A stretch of DNA of 64,000 nucleotides from Pseudomonadota bacterium (GCA_963205195.1 CAUJHR010000016.1:124001-188000); one strand, 5' to 3'; positions 49,918-61,839 are shown, counted from the stretch's first letter. Notes: a model not told the origin generated them from the sequence alone. Numbers and translations are program-made.

Positions 49918-50340
49918 ATGTCATACAATCAAGCATTTGCCGATATGTTCAAGAACACAATGGATTTTAACCAGATTTTTTCAACTGGCCGCCGCAACAT
50001 GGAGGCACTCTCTGCTGCCAACCAGGTAGTAGTTGAAAGCGCTCAAGCTATCACCCGCCGCCAGGCCGAAGTTGCCCGCGCTAACATCGACAACGCGCTT
50101 AAGGTTTCTAAAGACCTTATGACCAACGCAACCCCAGAAACCACCATCAGCAAACAATCTGACCTGATGAAAGCTTTCTTTGAAAACACCCTTACCAACC
50201 TTCGCGAAGTTAGCGAACTGGTTACCAAATCAAGCTTTGAAGCATTTGACGTGCTTAACCGCCGCACTGCTGAAAGCCTCGAAGAGATCAGCACTGCTTC
50301 TGCATCTTCTGGTTCTTCTAAAAAGAAATCAGCTGCTTAA
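49918..50340 (+). CDS. Phasin family protein
   Basis: 140 aa; FADMFKNTMDFNQIFSTGRRNMEALSAANQVVVESAQAITRRQAEVARANID. Confidence 0.88.
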   Translation: MSYNQAFADMFKNTMDFNQIFSTGRRNMEALSAANQVVVESAQAITRRQAEVARANIDNALKVSKDLMTNATPETTISKQSDLMKAFFENTLTNLREVSELVTKSSFEAFDVLNRRTAESLEEISTASASSGSSKKKSAA

Positions 50341-50360
50341 TAAGCTTTTTTGAAGATAGA

Positions 50361-50394
50361 AAGCCCCGGCGGGAAACCTCCGGGGCTTTTTTTA
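50361..50394 (+). terminator. Rho-independent terminator after phasin gene
   Basis: AAGCCCCGG-cgggaaacct-CCGGGGCTTTTTTT. Confidence 0.88.
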
Positions 50395-50402
50395 TTGCCT
50401 GT

Positions 50403-50468
50403 GTCATTGCGAGGAGCACAAGCGACGCGGCAATCCAGACTGGATTGCTTCGCTACGCTCGCAATGAC
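50403..50468. repeat. GTCATTGCGAG..CTCGCAATGAC palindromic repeat
   Basis: GTCATTGCGAGgagcac..GCGGCAATCCAG act CTGGATTGC..GCTCGCAATGAC. Confidence 0.85.
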
Positions 50469-50485
50469 GAGCCAGGTCTTACCCA

Positions 50486-50661
50486 AAACTCGCTGGCGTG
50501 AGGCAAGCGCGAAGCGATGAAGTGGCGTAAACGGAGTGTAGCCTCAACAAATCCACAAGTGGGATTTGTTACTAAGCACAAAATCCCGCATGCGGATTTT
50601 GTAATCCATGAGTATTGGCCGAAGCTTTATTGCAAGCAGATTGTCCACGCCAGTAGAGTTT
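50486..50661. repeat. Palindromic element family A, copy enlarged by two nested hairpins, abutting mutM stop codon
   Basis: Same arms as the 39.8 kb copy; centre carries AACAAATCCACAAGTGGGATTTGTT and ACAAAATCCCGCATGCGGATTTTGT. Confidence 0.88.
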
Positions 50662-51495
50662 CTATTTCTGACACTTAGGGCAATAAAATGTAGCCCGCCC
50701 TGCCTGCCTTATTGTTTCTATAGGCGTTTTGCATTTACTGCAGGGCTTGCCGCCGCGCCCATAAACATGGAATTTATGCTGGAAATACCCCGATTCGCCC
50801 GACACATGCGCGAAATCCTTAAGTGTAGAGCCGCCAGCTTCAATCGCAGCATTCAGCACATTATGTATCTCTTTTATAAGGGGTGGGATTTTCTTTCCAA
50901 TCTCATTGGCCGGTTTAAGCGGCGAGATCCCGGTCAGGAATAACGCTTCGTTAGCATATATATTACCCACCCCCACAACAATTTCCTGATCCATTATGGT
51001 AGGCTTAATTGGCGTTTTACGCTTGGAAAGCGCCTTTTCTAAATATTCAGGGGTGAATTCACTCTCCAACGGCTCTGGCGCCAGGTGTCTGAATAATTTG
51101 TGGTTTTCCACTTCTTTCCGCTTGCATATCTCCATAAGCCCAAAGCGCCGCGCATCATTATATATAATGAGTCTTCCGTCATCTAGTGTCAGCACCACAT
51201 GGTCATGGGCAAGGAATTCCATTTTTTTTCCTTTGCCCTGCGGCGCAGCCACTGTAAAACGCCCGGTCATACCCAGATGAGCTACCATTATAATATCACT
51301 ATCCAAATGGAAAAGCAGGTATTTGGCGCGCCGCGTTACCGACTTAATTTTCTGCCCTGTCAATGACTTAGCAAAATCCTTGGGAAATGGCGTACGCAAA
51401 TTTTCCCGCCGCAGCTCTACCTTATTTATAGTAGCTCCAGCCAGCGCCTTATCCAGCCCCCGCCTTACTGTTTCAACCTCTGGTAATTCAGGCAT
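50662..51495 (-). CDS. mutM: Formamidopyrimidine-DNA glycosylase
   Basis: MPELPEVETVRRGL N-terminus and C-terminal CxxC zinc finger. Confidence 0.97.
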   Translation of the reverse strand: MPELPEVETVRRGLDKALAGATINKVELRRENLRTPFPKDFAKSLTGQKIKSVTRRAKYLLFHLDSDIIMVAHLGMTGRFTVAAPQGKGKKMEFLAHDHVVLTLDDGRLIIYNDARRFGLMEICKRKEVENHKLFRHLAPEPLESEFTPEYLEKALSKRKTPIKPTIMDQEIVVGVGNIYANEALFLTGISPLKPANEIGKKIPPLIKEIHNVLNAAIEAGGSTLKDFAHVSGESGYFQHKFHVYGRGGKPCSKCKTPIETIRQAGRATFYCPKCQK

Positions 51496-51540
51496 ATCTT
51501 CTCCCCATGCTTTTATTTTTTATCATATTTACATTTTGCT

Positions 51541-51568
51541 CTTGAAACAAGCCTTCCTTACCTTATAT
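51541..51568 (+). promoter_or_regulatory. Candidate RpoH (sigma32) promoter upstream of groES
   Basis: CTTGAA-N14-CCTTATAT; 80 nt upstream of groES start; no TTAGCACTC/GAGTGCTAA (CIRCE) seen in 51496-51647. Confidence 0.5.
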
Positions 51569-51647
51569 CTCATGCACAACAATAGCTGTCTTTACGGCGG
51601 CTTTATGTTTAGCAATTTATTTTTAACAAACTGTAGGAGCAAATCTC

Positions 51648-51962
51648 ATGAAGATTAAACCATTAGCAGATCGCCTCGTTGTTGAGCGTATCGAGCAGGA
51701 GTCAAAAACTGCGGGCGGGATCATTATCCCTGATAACGCTAAGGAAAAACCAAAACAGGGTAAGGTGCTTGCGGTTGGTGCAGGCGCTAAAGATGAAAAC
51801 GGCAAGCGCATCCCGGTTGATGTTGCAGTTGGCGATATCGTGCTTTTCACCCAGTGGGCTGGCAGCGAGATAAAACTGGATGGCAAAGACTATCTGGTAA
51901 TGAAGGAATCCGATGTTATCGGTATAATTGAAGAAGAAAAATCCGGCAAAAAAGCCGCCTAA
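51648..51962 (+). CDS. groES: Co-chaperonin GroES
   Basis: [40 protein letters not shown]. Confidence 0.98.
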   Translation: MKIKPLADRLVVERIEQESKTAGGIIIPDNAKEKPKQGKVLAVGAGAKDENGKRIPVDVAVGDIVLFTQWAGSEIKLDGKDYLVMKESDVIGIIEEEKSGKKAA

Positions 51963-52021
51963 ATTGGTCATTAGTCATTGGTCATTGGTTATGGATCCCA
52001 TGACTTGTGACCCATGACTTA
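51963..52021. repeat. STRR-like GGTCATTAGTCATTGG word repeat between groES and groEL
   Basis: ttggtcattagtcattggtcattggttatggatcccatgacttgtgacccatgactt. Confidence 0.8.
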
Positions 52022-52047
52022 TAATAATTAATATTGCATTTAAATAA

Positions 52048-53716
<1,669 letters not shown>

Positions 53717-53718
<2 letters not shown>

Positions 53719-53783
53719 TAAGTCACCAGTCACGCGGCGTTAGTCATTGGTTTTTTACTCATGACTAATGACCCATGACCCAA
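53717..53783. repeat. STRR-like GTCATTAGTCAT word repeat after groEL
   Basis: taataagtcaccagtcacgcggcgttagtcattgg ... actcatgactaatgacccatgaccca. Confidence 0.75.
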
Positions 53784-53795
53784 TAGCTGACAATA

Positions 53796-53827
53796 AAAAG
53801 GGTGGCAAACTTGCCACCCTTTTTTAT
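53796..53827 (+). terminator. Terminator-like hairpin downstream of groEL
   Basis: AAAAAGGGTGGCAA-actt-TTGCCACCCTTTTTT (bidirectional). Confidence 0.85.
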
Positions 53828-53863
53828 TTATAGAATACCATCACATAAAGTTATGACAGGCAA

Positions 53864-55063
53864 TTACTGCAATACCGCCCCAACCGTCGGGGTTTCCTTT
53901 GGCTGCTGGATGGTATCTACAAAGCTCTTATTTCCTGGGCCGTTTTCCTTAGCTTCAATGATGCGGTTTACCCGCTTTTCTATTTTTTCTGCAAAGCGCC
54001 TGTCTTGTACCTCGTCAGCAGTTGTAATACGGTCAACCATATCCTTAACTACAGCCGGGTCATGGCTGTCGTCTATCTCCTTAGGCATCTTGCCGCGTTT
54101 TGCACCATTGGTAATTTTCATTACACCGGCTGTTATCACAGTAAATACCGAGTCAAGTATCGCAAGCCTGGTGAGACGGGCAAAAGTCCCATTTTTAGCA
54201 AATTCTTTTCCAGTCAGGCTTTTTGATGCTTGTTGAACCCAGCCAAAAACTTTATTTTCTATACGTGATTTGCCGCCCTGAACCTTTGCATCATAATGCA
54301 CATTAGCCCAGCCAAGGTTATATTTCTCAGGCGGCAGTTTAGTATTTTTATCTTTAAGCGCATGGTCGATAACAAGCCCGGTAGTAACCACCGAAATAGT
54401 ACCAAGCACACGCCTCCATATAAGGTTTTTTACACTCTGCTTGGGTTGTTCCTGTTCGATATGTATCTCTTCAGGAGTTTCCTTATGCCCATCCGGGGCA
54501 GTCTGGTCAACGCCAAGCTTGTCGTTTAGGCTATGAACAATTTTACGTTTGTTATCTTCGAGGTATTTAAGTGGGAATAATAATAATGTCCCGCCAGAAA
54601 GCAGGATAAAGCTTTCCCAGCCCACTTTGCTGTTATGATGCGCTTTTTTGAGCGGCATCCCGACTTTATGCAGGAATTTAGTGGTGCTGCTTATCCATTT
54701 ATCCAGCTTTTCCCGGTTCATCATTCCATCAACTAGCTTATTGACCGTACCTTTTCTCTCAGTTGTGGCAGGATTTATGAAACGGTCAGCAATATAGATA
54801 GATGATATAAGGTTCACCCAGTAGTTAAGTCCGGTATAGGTGGCCCAGTTAAAGACTTTTTCCCCTTTGCTCATTCCAGGCTCAGGTTTTTCTTTTCCTA
54901 TAGCGAGGCTCATAGCTGGCCCCAGCTCTTTAGTGGTTTCTTTTTTAGCGTCTGGCTGTATAGAATTTTCCAAGGCGGTTTTGGGCTGAGTCTGCTCACC
55001 TGCATTAGCATTATTTGCTAACGTCCCTTGATTCCCGCTGGTTTCTAGTTGTTTATCAACCAT
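53864..55063 (-). CDS. Hypothetical membrane-associated protein
   Basis: 399 aa; hydrophilic N-terminus, several hydrophobic segments (WESFILLSGGTLLLFPLKYL). Confidence 0.5.
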   Translation of the reverse strand: MVDKQLETSGNQGTLANNANAGEQTQPKTALENSIQPDAKKETTKELGPAMSLAIGKEKPEPGMSKGEKVFNWATYTGLNYWVNLISSIYIADRFINPATTERKGTVNKLVDGMMNREKLDKWISSTTKFLHKVGMPLKKAHHNSKVGWESFILLSGGTLLLFPLKYLEDNKRKIVHSLNDKLGVDQTAPDGHKETPEEIHIEQEQPKQSVKNLIWRRVLGTISVVTTGLVIDHALKDKNTKLPPEKYNLGWANVHYDAKVQGGKSRIENKVFGWVQQASKSLTGKEFAKNGTFARLTRLAILDSVFTVITAGVMKITNGAKRGKMPKEIDDSHDPAVVKDMVDRITTADEVQDRRFAEKIEKRVNRIIEAKENGPGNKSFVDTIQQPKETPTVGAVLQ

Positions 55064-55258
55064 TTATTATAATATTTCTTTTTTATGCAAGATGTTTAAG
55101 TCAAAAATCCTGCTAGTTATATGTTCAACTATAACTAATATATAACAAATTTACCATTTTTAATATTAAGGTTTTATGAAGGTTTAATTAAAGAGGGCCT
55201 TATTGTCATAATAGGGGAAAGAATGTTAGTAAACAGATACTTGTCATTCCAAGAACCT

Positions 55259-55314
55259 GTCATCCCGGCGACCTGTCCGCCGAAGCCTTGGCATAGGTGG
55301 AAGCCCGGGATGAC
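55259..55314. repeat. GTCAT..ATGAC palindromic repeat 3' of lon
   Basis: GTCAT..GTCATCCCGG ... CCCGGGATGAC. Confidence 0.7.
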
Positions 55315-55319
55315 AAACT

Positions 55320-57722
55320 CTAATGCGTAACCACACCTTCACCATCAGCCTTCGCTATAGCAGCAGCGGCTACTGCGGCTTTCGGCTCGGTCCATTCCAC
55401 TGCTTCTGGCATACGTACCAGAGCTTCGCGCAACACTTCATCAACCGTGGAAACCGGGATAATAGTGAGTTCTTTCTTCACATTATCAGGAATCTCCTCA
55501 AGGTCTTTGACATTTTCCTGCGGTATTAGCACAGTAGTGATGCCGCCGCGCAAAGCCGCAAGCAGCTTTTCTTTTAAGCCGCCAATTCCCAGCACACGGC
55601 CACGGAGTGTAACCTCACCGGTCATCGCCACATTCTTTTTAACCGGAATTCCGGTAAGTACCGAAACAATTGCCGTGGTCATGCCGATACCCGCGGAAGG
55701 GCCATCTTTAGGTGTTGCCCCTTCCGGAACGTGGATATGTATGTCCTTGGTCTGGAAAACCGGCGGTATAATCCCAAAACTTAAGGAGCGCGAGCGCACA
55801 TAAGAAATAGCCGCCTGCACTGATTCCTGCATCACATCACCAAGCTTGCCAGTGATGGAAGTTTTACCTTTGCCCGGCATGGTAACAGCTTCAATTACCA
55901 GCAGGTCGCCGCCCACTTCGGTCCATGCAAGGCCGGTAACCATACCCACAAGGTCTTCTTTTTCCGCTTCGCCGTAAGTATAGCGGCGCACACCTGCGAA
56001 CTTCCCAAGGTTGCTCGCAGTAACTTTAACTGCGTTCTTGCCTTTCATGAGAATATCCTTAACCGCCTTGCGCGTCATGTTAGATATTTCGCGTTCCAAA
56101 TTACGTACGCCTGATTCGCGGGTGTAATAGCGGATAGTTTCACGCAGCGCCTCGTCAGATATCGACCATTCGCCTTTTTTAAGGCCATGCGATTTAACCT
56201 GTTTAGGAATTAAATACTGCTTGGCGATATTAAGCTTCTCATCCTCAGTATAGCCGGGAATCCTGATGATTTCCAAACGGTCAAGTAACGGGCGCGGCAT
56301 GTTGTATGAGTTTGCGGTAGCGATAAACATCACATCCGAGAGGTCATAATCAAGTTCAAGATAATGGTCATTAAATGTCTTGTTCTGTTCGGGGTCCAGC
56401 ACCTCAAGAAGCGCCGCAGCCGGGTCGCCACGTGAATCCGAGCCCATCTTGTCAATTTCGTCAAGCAAAACGAGCGGGTTGCTGGATTTCGCTTTTTTCA
56501 TCGACTGGATAATTTTTCCCGGCATTGAACCGATATAGGTCCGGCGGTGGCCGCGTATCTCAGCTTCATCCCGCACGCCGCCAAGCGATATACGCACAAA
56601 GTTGCGACCCGTAGCCCGTGCAATAGATTTAGCAAGCGAAGTTTTACCAACACCCGGAGGGCCAACGATGCACAGAACCTGCCCCTTAACCTGTTTGGTT
56701 CGCTGCTGCACGGCTAGATATTCCAAAGTGCGCTCTTTCACTTTTTCCAGCCCGTAATGGTCCTGGTCAAGTATCTTCTGCGCGTTCTTCAGGTCGCTTA
56801 TAATGCGCGTTGGTTTTTTCCATGGTGTGGAAATGATCCAGTCAAGGTAATTACGGATGACAGAAGCCTCAGCCGACATAGCACTCATGGAACGCAGCTT
56901 TTTAAGTTCAGCAAAAACTTTTTCTTTTCCTTCTTTAGTCAGGCGCAATTTCTTGAGCTTATCTTCGAGTTCGCCAATATCATCCTTGCCATCCTCGCCT
57001 TCACCAAGCTCTTTCTGGATGGCCTTCATCTGCTCGTTAAGATAATATTCGCGCTGGGTTTTTTCCATCTGGCGTTTAACGCGTGAGCGGATGCGGCGCT
57101 CAGTATTCAGAACCGATATTTCATTTTCCATAAGCGAGAAAATATGTTCAAGACGCATAGTTACATTAAGCATCTCAAGTATTTTCTGTTTTTCAGGAAT
57201 ATCCACCGACATATGCGCGGCGATAGTGTCGGCAAGCAGGCTGGCATTGGTTATCTTACTAACTGTACCTAGCGTTTCCGGCTGGATTTTTTTATTAAGT
57301 TTTACATATTGCTCGAACTGCCCCAGAACCGTGCGGAACATAGCTTCGGCTTCTTCCTTATTGCCTTCTTCCTCGGTTGCAAGCTCGGCCACCACCTGGA
57401 AATATTCCTGATTATTGAGGAATTCTGTGATTTTCGCACGGGCAACCCCCTCAACCAGCACTTTCACAGTGCCGTCCGGCAGGCGTAATAGCTGCAATAT
57501 ATTACCTATAGTGCCAACGCGGTAAACATCTGCCTCCCGCGGGTCATCAACCCCGCCGTTCTTCTGGGTCACCAGCAGTATTTTACCGCCTTTTTTTACC
57601 ACCTCTTCAAGCGCGCGCACCGATTTTTCACGGCCAACGAACAACGGCACAACCATGGATGGAAAAACCACTATATCCCGAAGCGGGAGGATAGGAAATA
57701 TGTCAGACGCTAGCTTTTGCAT
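55320..57722 (-). CDS. lon: ATP-dependent protease La (Lon)
   Basis: 800 aa; [34 protein letters not shown] catalytic Ser motif. Confidence 0.98.
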   Translation of the reverse strand: MQKLASDIFPILPLRDIVVFPSMVVPLFVGREKSVRALEEVVKKGGKILLVTQKNGGVDDPREADVYRVGTIGNILQLLRLPDGTVKVLVEGVARAKITEFLNNQEYFQVVAELATEEEGNKEEAEAMFRTVLGQFEQYVKLNKKIQPETLGTVSKITNASLLADTIAAHMSVDIPEKQKILEMLNVTMRLEHIFSLMENEISVLNTERRIRSRVKRQMEKTQREYYLNEQMKAIQKELGEGEDGKDDIGELEDKLKKLRLTKEGKEKVFAELKKLRSMSAMSAEASVIRNYLDWIISTPWKKPTRIISDLKNAQKILDQDHYGLEKVKERTLEYLAVQQRTKQVKGQVLCIVGPPGVGKTSLAKSIARATGRNFVRISLGGVRDEAEIRGHRRTYIGSMPGKIIQSMKKAKSSNPLVLLDEIDKMGSDSRGDPAAALLEVLDPEQNKTFNDHYLELDYDLSDVMFIATANSYNMPRPLLDRLEIIRIPGYTEDEKLNIAKQYLIPKQVKSHGLKKGEWSISDEALRETIRYYTRESGVRNLEREISNMTRKAVKDILMKGKNAVKVTASNLGKFAGVRRYTYGEAEKEDLVGMVTGLAWTEVGGDLLVIEAVTMPGKGKTSITGKLGDVMQESVQAAISYVRSRSLSFGIIPPVFQTKDIHIHVPEGATPKDGPSAGIGMTTAIVSVLTGIPVKKNVAMTGEVTLRGRVLGIGGLKEKLLAALRGGITTVLIPQENVKDLEEIPDNVKKELTIIPVSTVDEVLREALVRMPEAVEWTEPKAAVAAAAIAKADGEGVVTH

Positions 57723-57825
57723 AATACCTGATAAATATTGGTTTATAGAGATTTAGTGAAATTGGACTTGATTGATATGTACTAATATAATAGAACTGCC
57801 CCGATATTACTAGGGGGTATAGATA

Positions 57826-57920
57826 GGATTCAGCGATCAGGGTTCAGGATTCAGGATAATATCTTGAATTGTATGGGAATATTTTTTTAATTTCCCTGAA
57901 TCCTGCATCCCGAATCCTGC
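57826..57920. repeat. STRR-like GGATTCAGGATTC word repeat, inverted pair, upstream of tRNA-Leu
   Basis: aggattcagcgatcagggttcaggattcaggata ... ccctgaatcctgcatcccgaatcctgc; related copy 25589-25618. Confidence 0.8.
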
Positions 57921-57930
57921 CCCCGGACAT

Positions 57931-58015
57931 GCGGATGTGGCGAAATTGGTAGACGCATCAGATTTAGGTTCTGACGCCGCGAGGCGTGGGGGTTCAAGTC
58001 CCTCTATCCGCACCA
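57931..58015 (+). tRNA. tRNA-Leu (anticodon UAG), CCA encoded
   Basis: GCGGATG...acceptor pairing to CATCCGC-like end, anticodon stem TCAGA-TTTAGGT-TCTGA, GGTTCAAGTCC T-arm, terminal CACCA. Confidence 0.93.
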
Positions 58016-58236
58016 CCCTTCGCCCTTACGGGCTATGGGTGGCTGACGCCAGTCAACAACAAAAACCGTTAGGCCGAAGGAGTGTCCCTCGAAGCTCTTG
58101 CAGTGAGCGTAGTGGGACTGGTAAATCAGGATTAGAAAAACTGCTGCCCGCCGCCATGCTATTCCTTAATAATCGCCAAAAAATAGGTTGCAATTTACGA
58201 CCTTTTACTGTATTATACTACAAAAGGAGTAATATT

Positions 58237-58455
58237 ATGCCGCAATCTATAAAACTATCAGACGAATTATTGCAAGAAGCCGGGAAATATGCCGCGGTTT
58301 ACAGTCGATCCATTCCCAAACAGATAGAATACTGGTCGCGTATTGGCAGGATAGTTGAAGAAAATCCTGATCTATCTTACGATTTCATAAAAGAGATATT
58401 ACTGGCAAAAACGGAATCAGAAAATGGCAAGCTGACCAAATATATTTTTGATTAA
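58237..58455 (+). CDS. ParD-like antitoxin
   Basis: 72 aa; MPQSIKLSDELLQEAGKYAAVYSRSIPKQIEYWSRIGRIVEENPDLSYDFI; RBS aaaggag. Confidence 0.8.
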   Translation: MPQSIKLSDELLQEAGKYAAVYSRSIPKQIEYWSRIGRIVEENPDLSYDFIKEILLAKTESENGKLTKYIFD

Positions 58456-58460
58456 TTGCT

Positions 58461-58736
58461 GTGATAGATATTGTACAGACGCCCCGTTTTCAAAATAGCG
58501 TCAAAAAACTCCATAAGAACCAGAAAAAAGACCTTGATATTGCAATCAGGCATTTAGCTGACAATCCCGAATCCGGCCTTTTAAAAAAAGGCGATTTGTC
58601 TGATATACGCGTGCATAAATTCAAAATGGTGAAACAATTAACCTTGCTTGCATACAGCTATGATAAAAATATATTGATATTTACATTGCTCGCTATCGGC
58701 TCGCATGAAAATTTTTATCGTGATTTAAAAAAATAA
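58461..58736 (+). CDS. RelE/ParE-superfamily toxin (GTG start)
   Basis: 91 aa; RFQNSVKKLHKNQKKDLDIAIRHLADNPESGLLKKGDLSDIRVHKFKM..LLAIGSHENFYRDLKK; 5 nt after antitoxin. Confidence 0.82.
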   Translation: MIDIVQTPRFQNSVKKLHKNQKKDLDIAIRHLADNPESGLLKKGDLSDIRVHKFKMVKQLTLLAYSYDKNILIFTLLAIGSHENFYRDLKK

Positions 58737-58740
58737 GTTT

Positions 58741-58766
58741 GCAAAATCCATGTTGTGCGATTTTGT
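58741..58766. repeat. Family B hairpin after RelE-like toxin gene
   Basis: GCAAAATCcatgttgtgcGATTTTGT. Confidence 0.55.
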
Positions 58767-58893
58767 TCTTATACATTCTTTGAAAAGATCTATCGTTGCA
58801 CTGGCATTATGCAAGCAGATACCCAGTTGACGAACCCCTTGCCGCGCAGTACGAATTACTGGCAACTGACCTCTGACAACTGACCTCTGAAAA

Positions 58894-60030
58894 ATGCGCC
58901 ACAGCCCCATACATATAAAAAACCCGCTTTACCGCATCCCGGAAATCAACTGGTTCATTGTCCTTATAATGACAGCGATAGCCGGCATCGGCCTTGCCAT
59001 GATGTATTCAGCAGGCGGCGATGAAGGCACAATATATCTCTCGCAGCAATTCTCCCGTTTCGCCTTTGCCTTCGTCATTATGCTGGTACTTGCAATAATG
59101 CCGATGAAAATCCTTATGGATTACGCCTATGTAGCCTATTTCCTATGCCTGCTAATACTGGTAGTGGTTGACGTAGCAGGTCATATAGGGATGGGAGCGC
59201 AGCGCTGGGTGAAATTCGGAGGACTGAACCTGCAACCTTCAGAATTCATGAAACTAACTGTTATACTGGTTCTTGCACGCTATTTTCACCAGCTCCATCA
59301 TGAGGACATCAAGCGCATTCCATTTTTGATAATCCCCCTCATAATAATAATTCTCCCTGCTATTTTCATACTGCGCCAGCCTAACCTCGGTACCACAACC
59401 ATATTGGCATGCGTTGGCATGATAATGTTTTTCTTAGCTGGTGTTCAATGGCGTTATTTTATCGGCGCAGGGCTTTCGATAGTCTGTGCTATGCCTGTCA
59501 TCTGGCATTTTATGCATGCCTACCAGAAGCGCCGGGTGCTAACCTTCCTCGACCCGCAGCAGGATCCGCTAGGCGCAGGCTATAATATATTGCAATCAAT
59601 GATAGCAATAGGCTCCGGCGGTCTGCTCGGCAAAGGTTATCTGCAAGGCTCGCAGAGCCAGCTTAATTTCCTTCCAGAAAAACATACTGACTTCATTTTC
59701 ACTATGTTCGCTGAAGAATTCGGGTTCTTTGGCAGTATCACTTTGCTTATTTTATATATGCTGCTTCTAAGTGCCGGAATGCTGGTAGCATTGCGTAGCC
59801 GCAGCACTTTCGGGGCGATGGTGGCGGGCGGTGTGGTTGCGCTCTTGTTCATCCATATTCTCATCAACTGCGCGATGGTTATGGGAATGCTCCCCGTGGT
59901 TGGTGTGCCGCTGCCTCTTATGTCGTACGGCGGAAGCATCATGGTTTCCACCGTATGCGCTATAGGGCTTTTACTTAATGCCTATGTCCACCGTAATGAA
60001 CTGCCGACCAATAAGGGACTTAAGATGTAA
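58894..60030 (+). CDS. rodA: Rod shape-determining protein RodA (SEDS family)
   Basis: multi-TM; FLPEKHTDFIFTMFAEEFGFFG, GVPLPLMSYGGS. Confidence 0.95.
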   Translation: MRHSPIHIKNPLYRIPEINWFIVLIMTAIAGIGLAMMYSAGGDEGTIYLSQQFSRFAFAFVIMLVLAIMPMKILMDYAYVAYFLCLLILVVVDVAGHIGMGAQRWVKFGGLNLQPSEFMKLTVILVLARYFHQLHHEDIKRIPFLIIPLIIIILPAIFILRQPNLGTTTILACVGMIMFFLAGVQWRYFIGAGLSIVCAMPVIWHFMHAYQKRRVLTFLDPQQDPLGAGYNILQSMIAIGSGGLLGKGYLQGSQSQLNFLPEKHTDFIFTMFAEEFGFFGSITLLILYMLLLSAGMLVALRSRSTFGAMVAGGVVALLFIHILINCAMVMGMLPVVGVPLPLMSYGGSIMVSTVCAIGLLLNAYVHRNELPTNKGLKM

Positions 60031-60034
60031 TCTG

Positions 60035-60460
60035 TCATCCGCCTTCTGTCATCCGCCGCTGAAACTGCTGCGCGGCGATCTCATCCAGCATCAAAGTTTC
60101 CTTGCGCTTTTCTTCTTCCGCCATTTTTTGTTTTAAATTTTCGCGGGCGATCTCGTATTTTTTCAGTTCGGTGAATTCCGCGAATATCTCCTTGTTCAGT
60201 TCGGCGATCTTCACATCTATATTTTTGATCTCACCATGCAGCATATCCTGCCTACCGCGGATGCGCTTGGCGAATTCACCAAAAAAATTCGCCATTTCAG
60301 CCTGCAGTCCCGCAAGCTTCATTTCTTTTTCCAATTCATTTTGCAGTGATTTTATAGATTGGTGCAATTGCTCCTTCTGCCCCTCAAGAGCAGCCATATT
60401 GCGCCGCAATTCATCGAGCTTCCTCTTATGTAGCCTTATCAAGATGTTAAGTGTTTTCAT
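60035..60460 (-). CDS. fliJ: FliJ-like flagellar coiled-coil protein
   Basis: 141 aa coiled coil, minus strand, same direction as and near fliI. Confidence 0.65.
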   Translation of the reverse strand: MKTLNILIRLHKRKLDELRRNMAALEGQKEQLHQSIKSLQNELEKEMKLAGLQAEMANFFGEFAKRIRGRQDMLHGEIKNIDVKIAELNKEIFAEFTELKKYEIARENLKQKMAEEEKRKETLMLDEIAAQQFQRRMTEGG

Positions 60461-60545
60461 GCTTCATTCAATTGTCACAGTATCTTCACATTAATTTACA
60501 AATATTAGCATATAATGATGGAAACTTTAAAGAGGGATATATATC

Positions 60546-60788
60546 GTGGCACAAACAAAAAATCCTAAAATAATAAAAACTTTGGTGACACCTGACTCCA
60601 AAAAAGAAGAGCCTAGATTCATAGAATCATTCAATCCAGAACCTGACCTATCGGCAGCAGATATTAAAGCCCTTGCAGAGTTTAAAAAGAATTGTCAAAA
60701 AATGGGCGGAGATCATATCGAGACCTCCAGTGCTGATTTCTGTATAACTGGTATTAGCAAGCCACAGCGTGATTCTCAAGGAAGGTAA
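60546..60788 (+). CDS. Small hypothetical protein
   Basis: 80 aa ORF ending 4 nt before the next ATG. Confidence 0.4.
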   Translation: MAQTKNPKIIKTLVTPDSKKEEPRFIESFNPEPDLSAADIKALAEFKKNCQKMGGDHIETSSADFCITGISKPQRDSQGR

Positions 60789-60792
60789 TGCT

Positions 60793-61839
60793 ATGGCTGA
60801 TATAGATGCTATACTTCAAGAAAACACCAAAAAAATTGATGCCGCATTAGCAGCAATCGACCCTAAACTCGCGCAGGTTTCCGAAGAAATTAAAAAATTC
60901 GATGTTAAACCCGACAAAGTTTATTTCCTTGATAAAGAAGGCAATAAGATTACAGAAGGAAATTCCGGGCATAAGCTTAAAATTCCCAGTGGGACCGCAA
61001 AGATCATTGCTAACGGTAATGCAATGCTAAACGGGGATTTAGATAATATAGCTGTTTTTGCCAAAACCAGCGTTACAGCAAATAACACAGATAGTGATTC
61101 AAAAATAATTGCAGGCGGCGATGTAAATATAGCGCACCTGCACTTAGGAAATGTAGCGGCTGGCGGAAATTTCATAACCCACGGCATAATATTTGGCGAC
61201 GTTGCCGCTAAAGGCAGGGTATTTGGAAATGCCACTCAATCAGAATCAAAAATACATGCGGGCAAAGATGTCCACATTACAGGCAGCGTCCAAGGGACAG
61301 CAATTACATCTGGCAATTTCGTTACTGAAAGCGCAATACATGGTGAAGTTGCCGCCAAAGGTAATGTGACAGCTAAAGATACGATCTTTGGTAAAGTCAT
61401 TGCAAATGGCAATGTTACAGCGAAGGATACCCAATTCAGCGCCGAGATAATGGCAGGCGGCGACGTAAATACAACATTAAGTCAGCTTGGGAAAATTACA
61501 GCTGGAAGAAATTTTTCAACCCAACATACAATAATGGGTGAAGCAACAGCAGGCAGAAGCATTACGGCAAAGGAAGTTGATGGTAAGGCAAAGATCGATG
61601 CGCCTCAATTATTTCTTCCTAAAGGCGCAAAAGAGCCGGAAAATTTTACAGGCGAGATAATTGAAATTCCTAAAGCGAAATGGAATAAATTAAAACAGCT
61701 CTCAACTGAAGAAAATGCTAAAGCATTGGAGGATTTCCGGATAATAGTAGGCGGAACCTATACCCATGCCAAGGATATTGATTTCACCCATAACAATCCC
61801 GCTGCTGTCCAAAAGCCAACCAACTATAAACATAAATAA
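60793..61839 (+). CDS. Repeat protein with predicted beta-helix (FapA/DUF342- or bactofilin-reminiscent)
   Basis: Tandem G-x-x-V/I-A-A-x-G-N/D-V motifs: IIAGGDVNIAHL, GNVAAGGNFITH, GEVAAKGNVTAKD, GKVIANGNVTAKD, EIMAGGDVNTT, GKITAGRNFSTQ. Confidence 0.6.
   Translation: MADIDAILQENTKKIDAALAAIDPKLAQVSEEIKKFDVKPDKVYFLDKEGNKITEGNSGHKLKIPSGTAKIIANGNAMLNGDLDNIAVFAKTSVTANNTDSDSKIIAGGDVNIAHLHLGNVAAGGNFITHGIIFGDVAAKGRVFGNATQSESKIHAGKDVHITGSVQGTAITSGNFVTESAIHGEVAAKGNVTAKDTIFGKVIANGNVTAKDTQFSAEIMAGGDVNTTLSQLGKITAGRNFSTQHTIMGEATAGRSITAKEVDGKAKIDAPQLFLPKGAKEPENFTGEIIEIPKAKWNKLKQLSTEENAKALEDFRIIVGGTYTHAKDIDFTHNNPAAVQKPTNYKHK

Noticed and set aside
57937-58236. N-terminal part of the 172-aa ORF at 57937 (MAKLVDASDLGSDAARRGGSSPSIRTT)
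   Set aside because: It is a translation of the tRNA-Leu gene, a familiar artefact; the real antitoxin start is ATG 58237 with an AGGAG site upstream.
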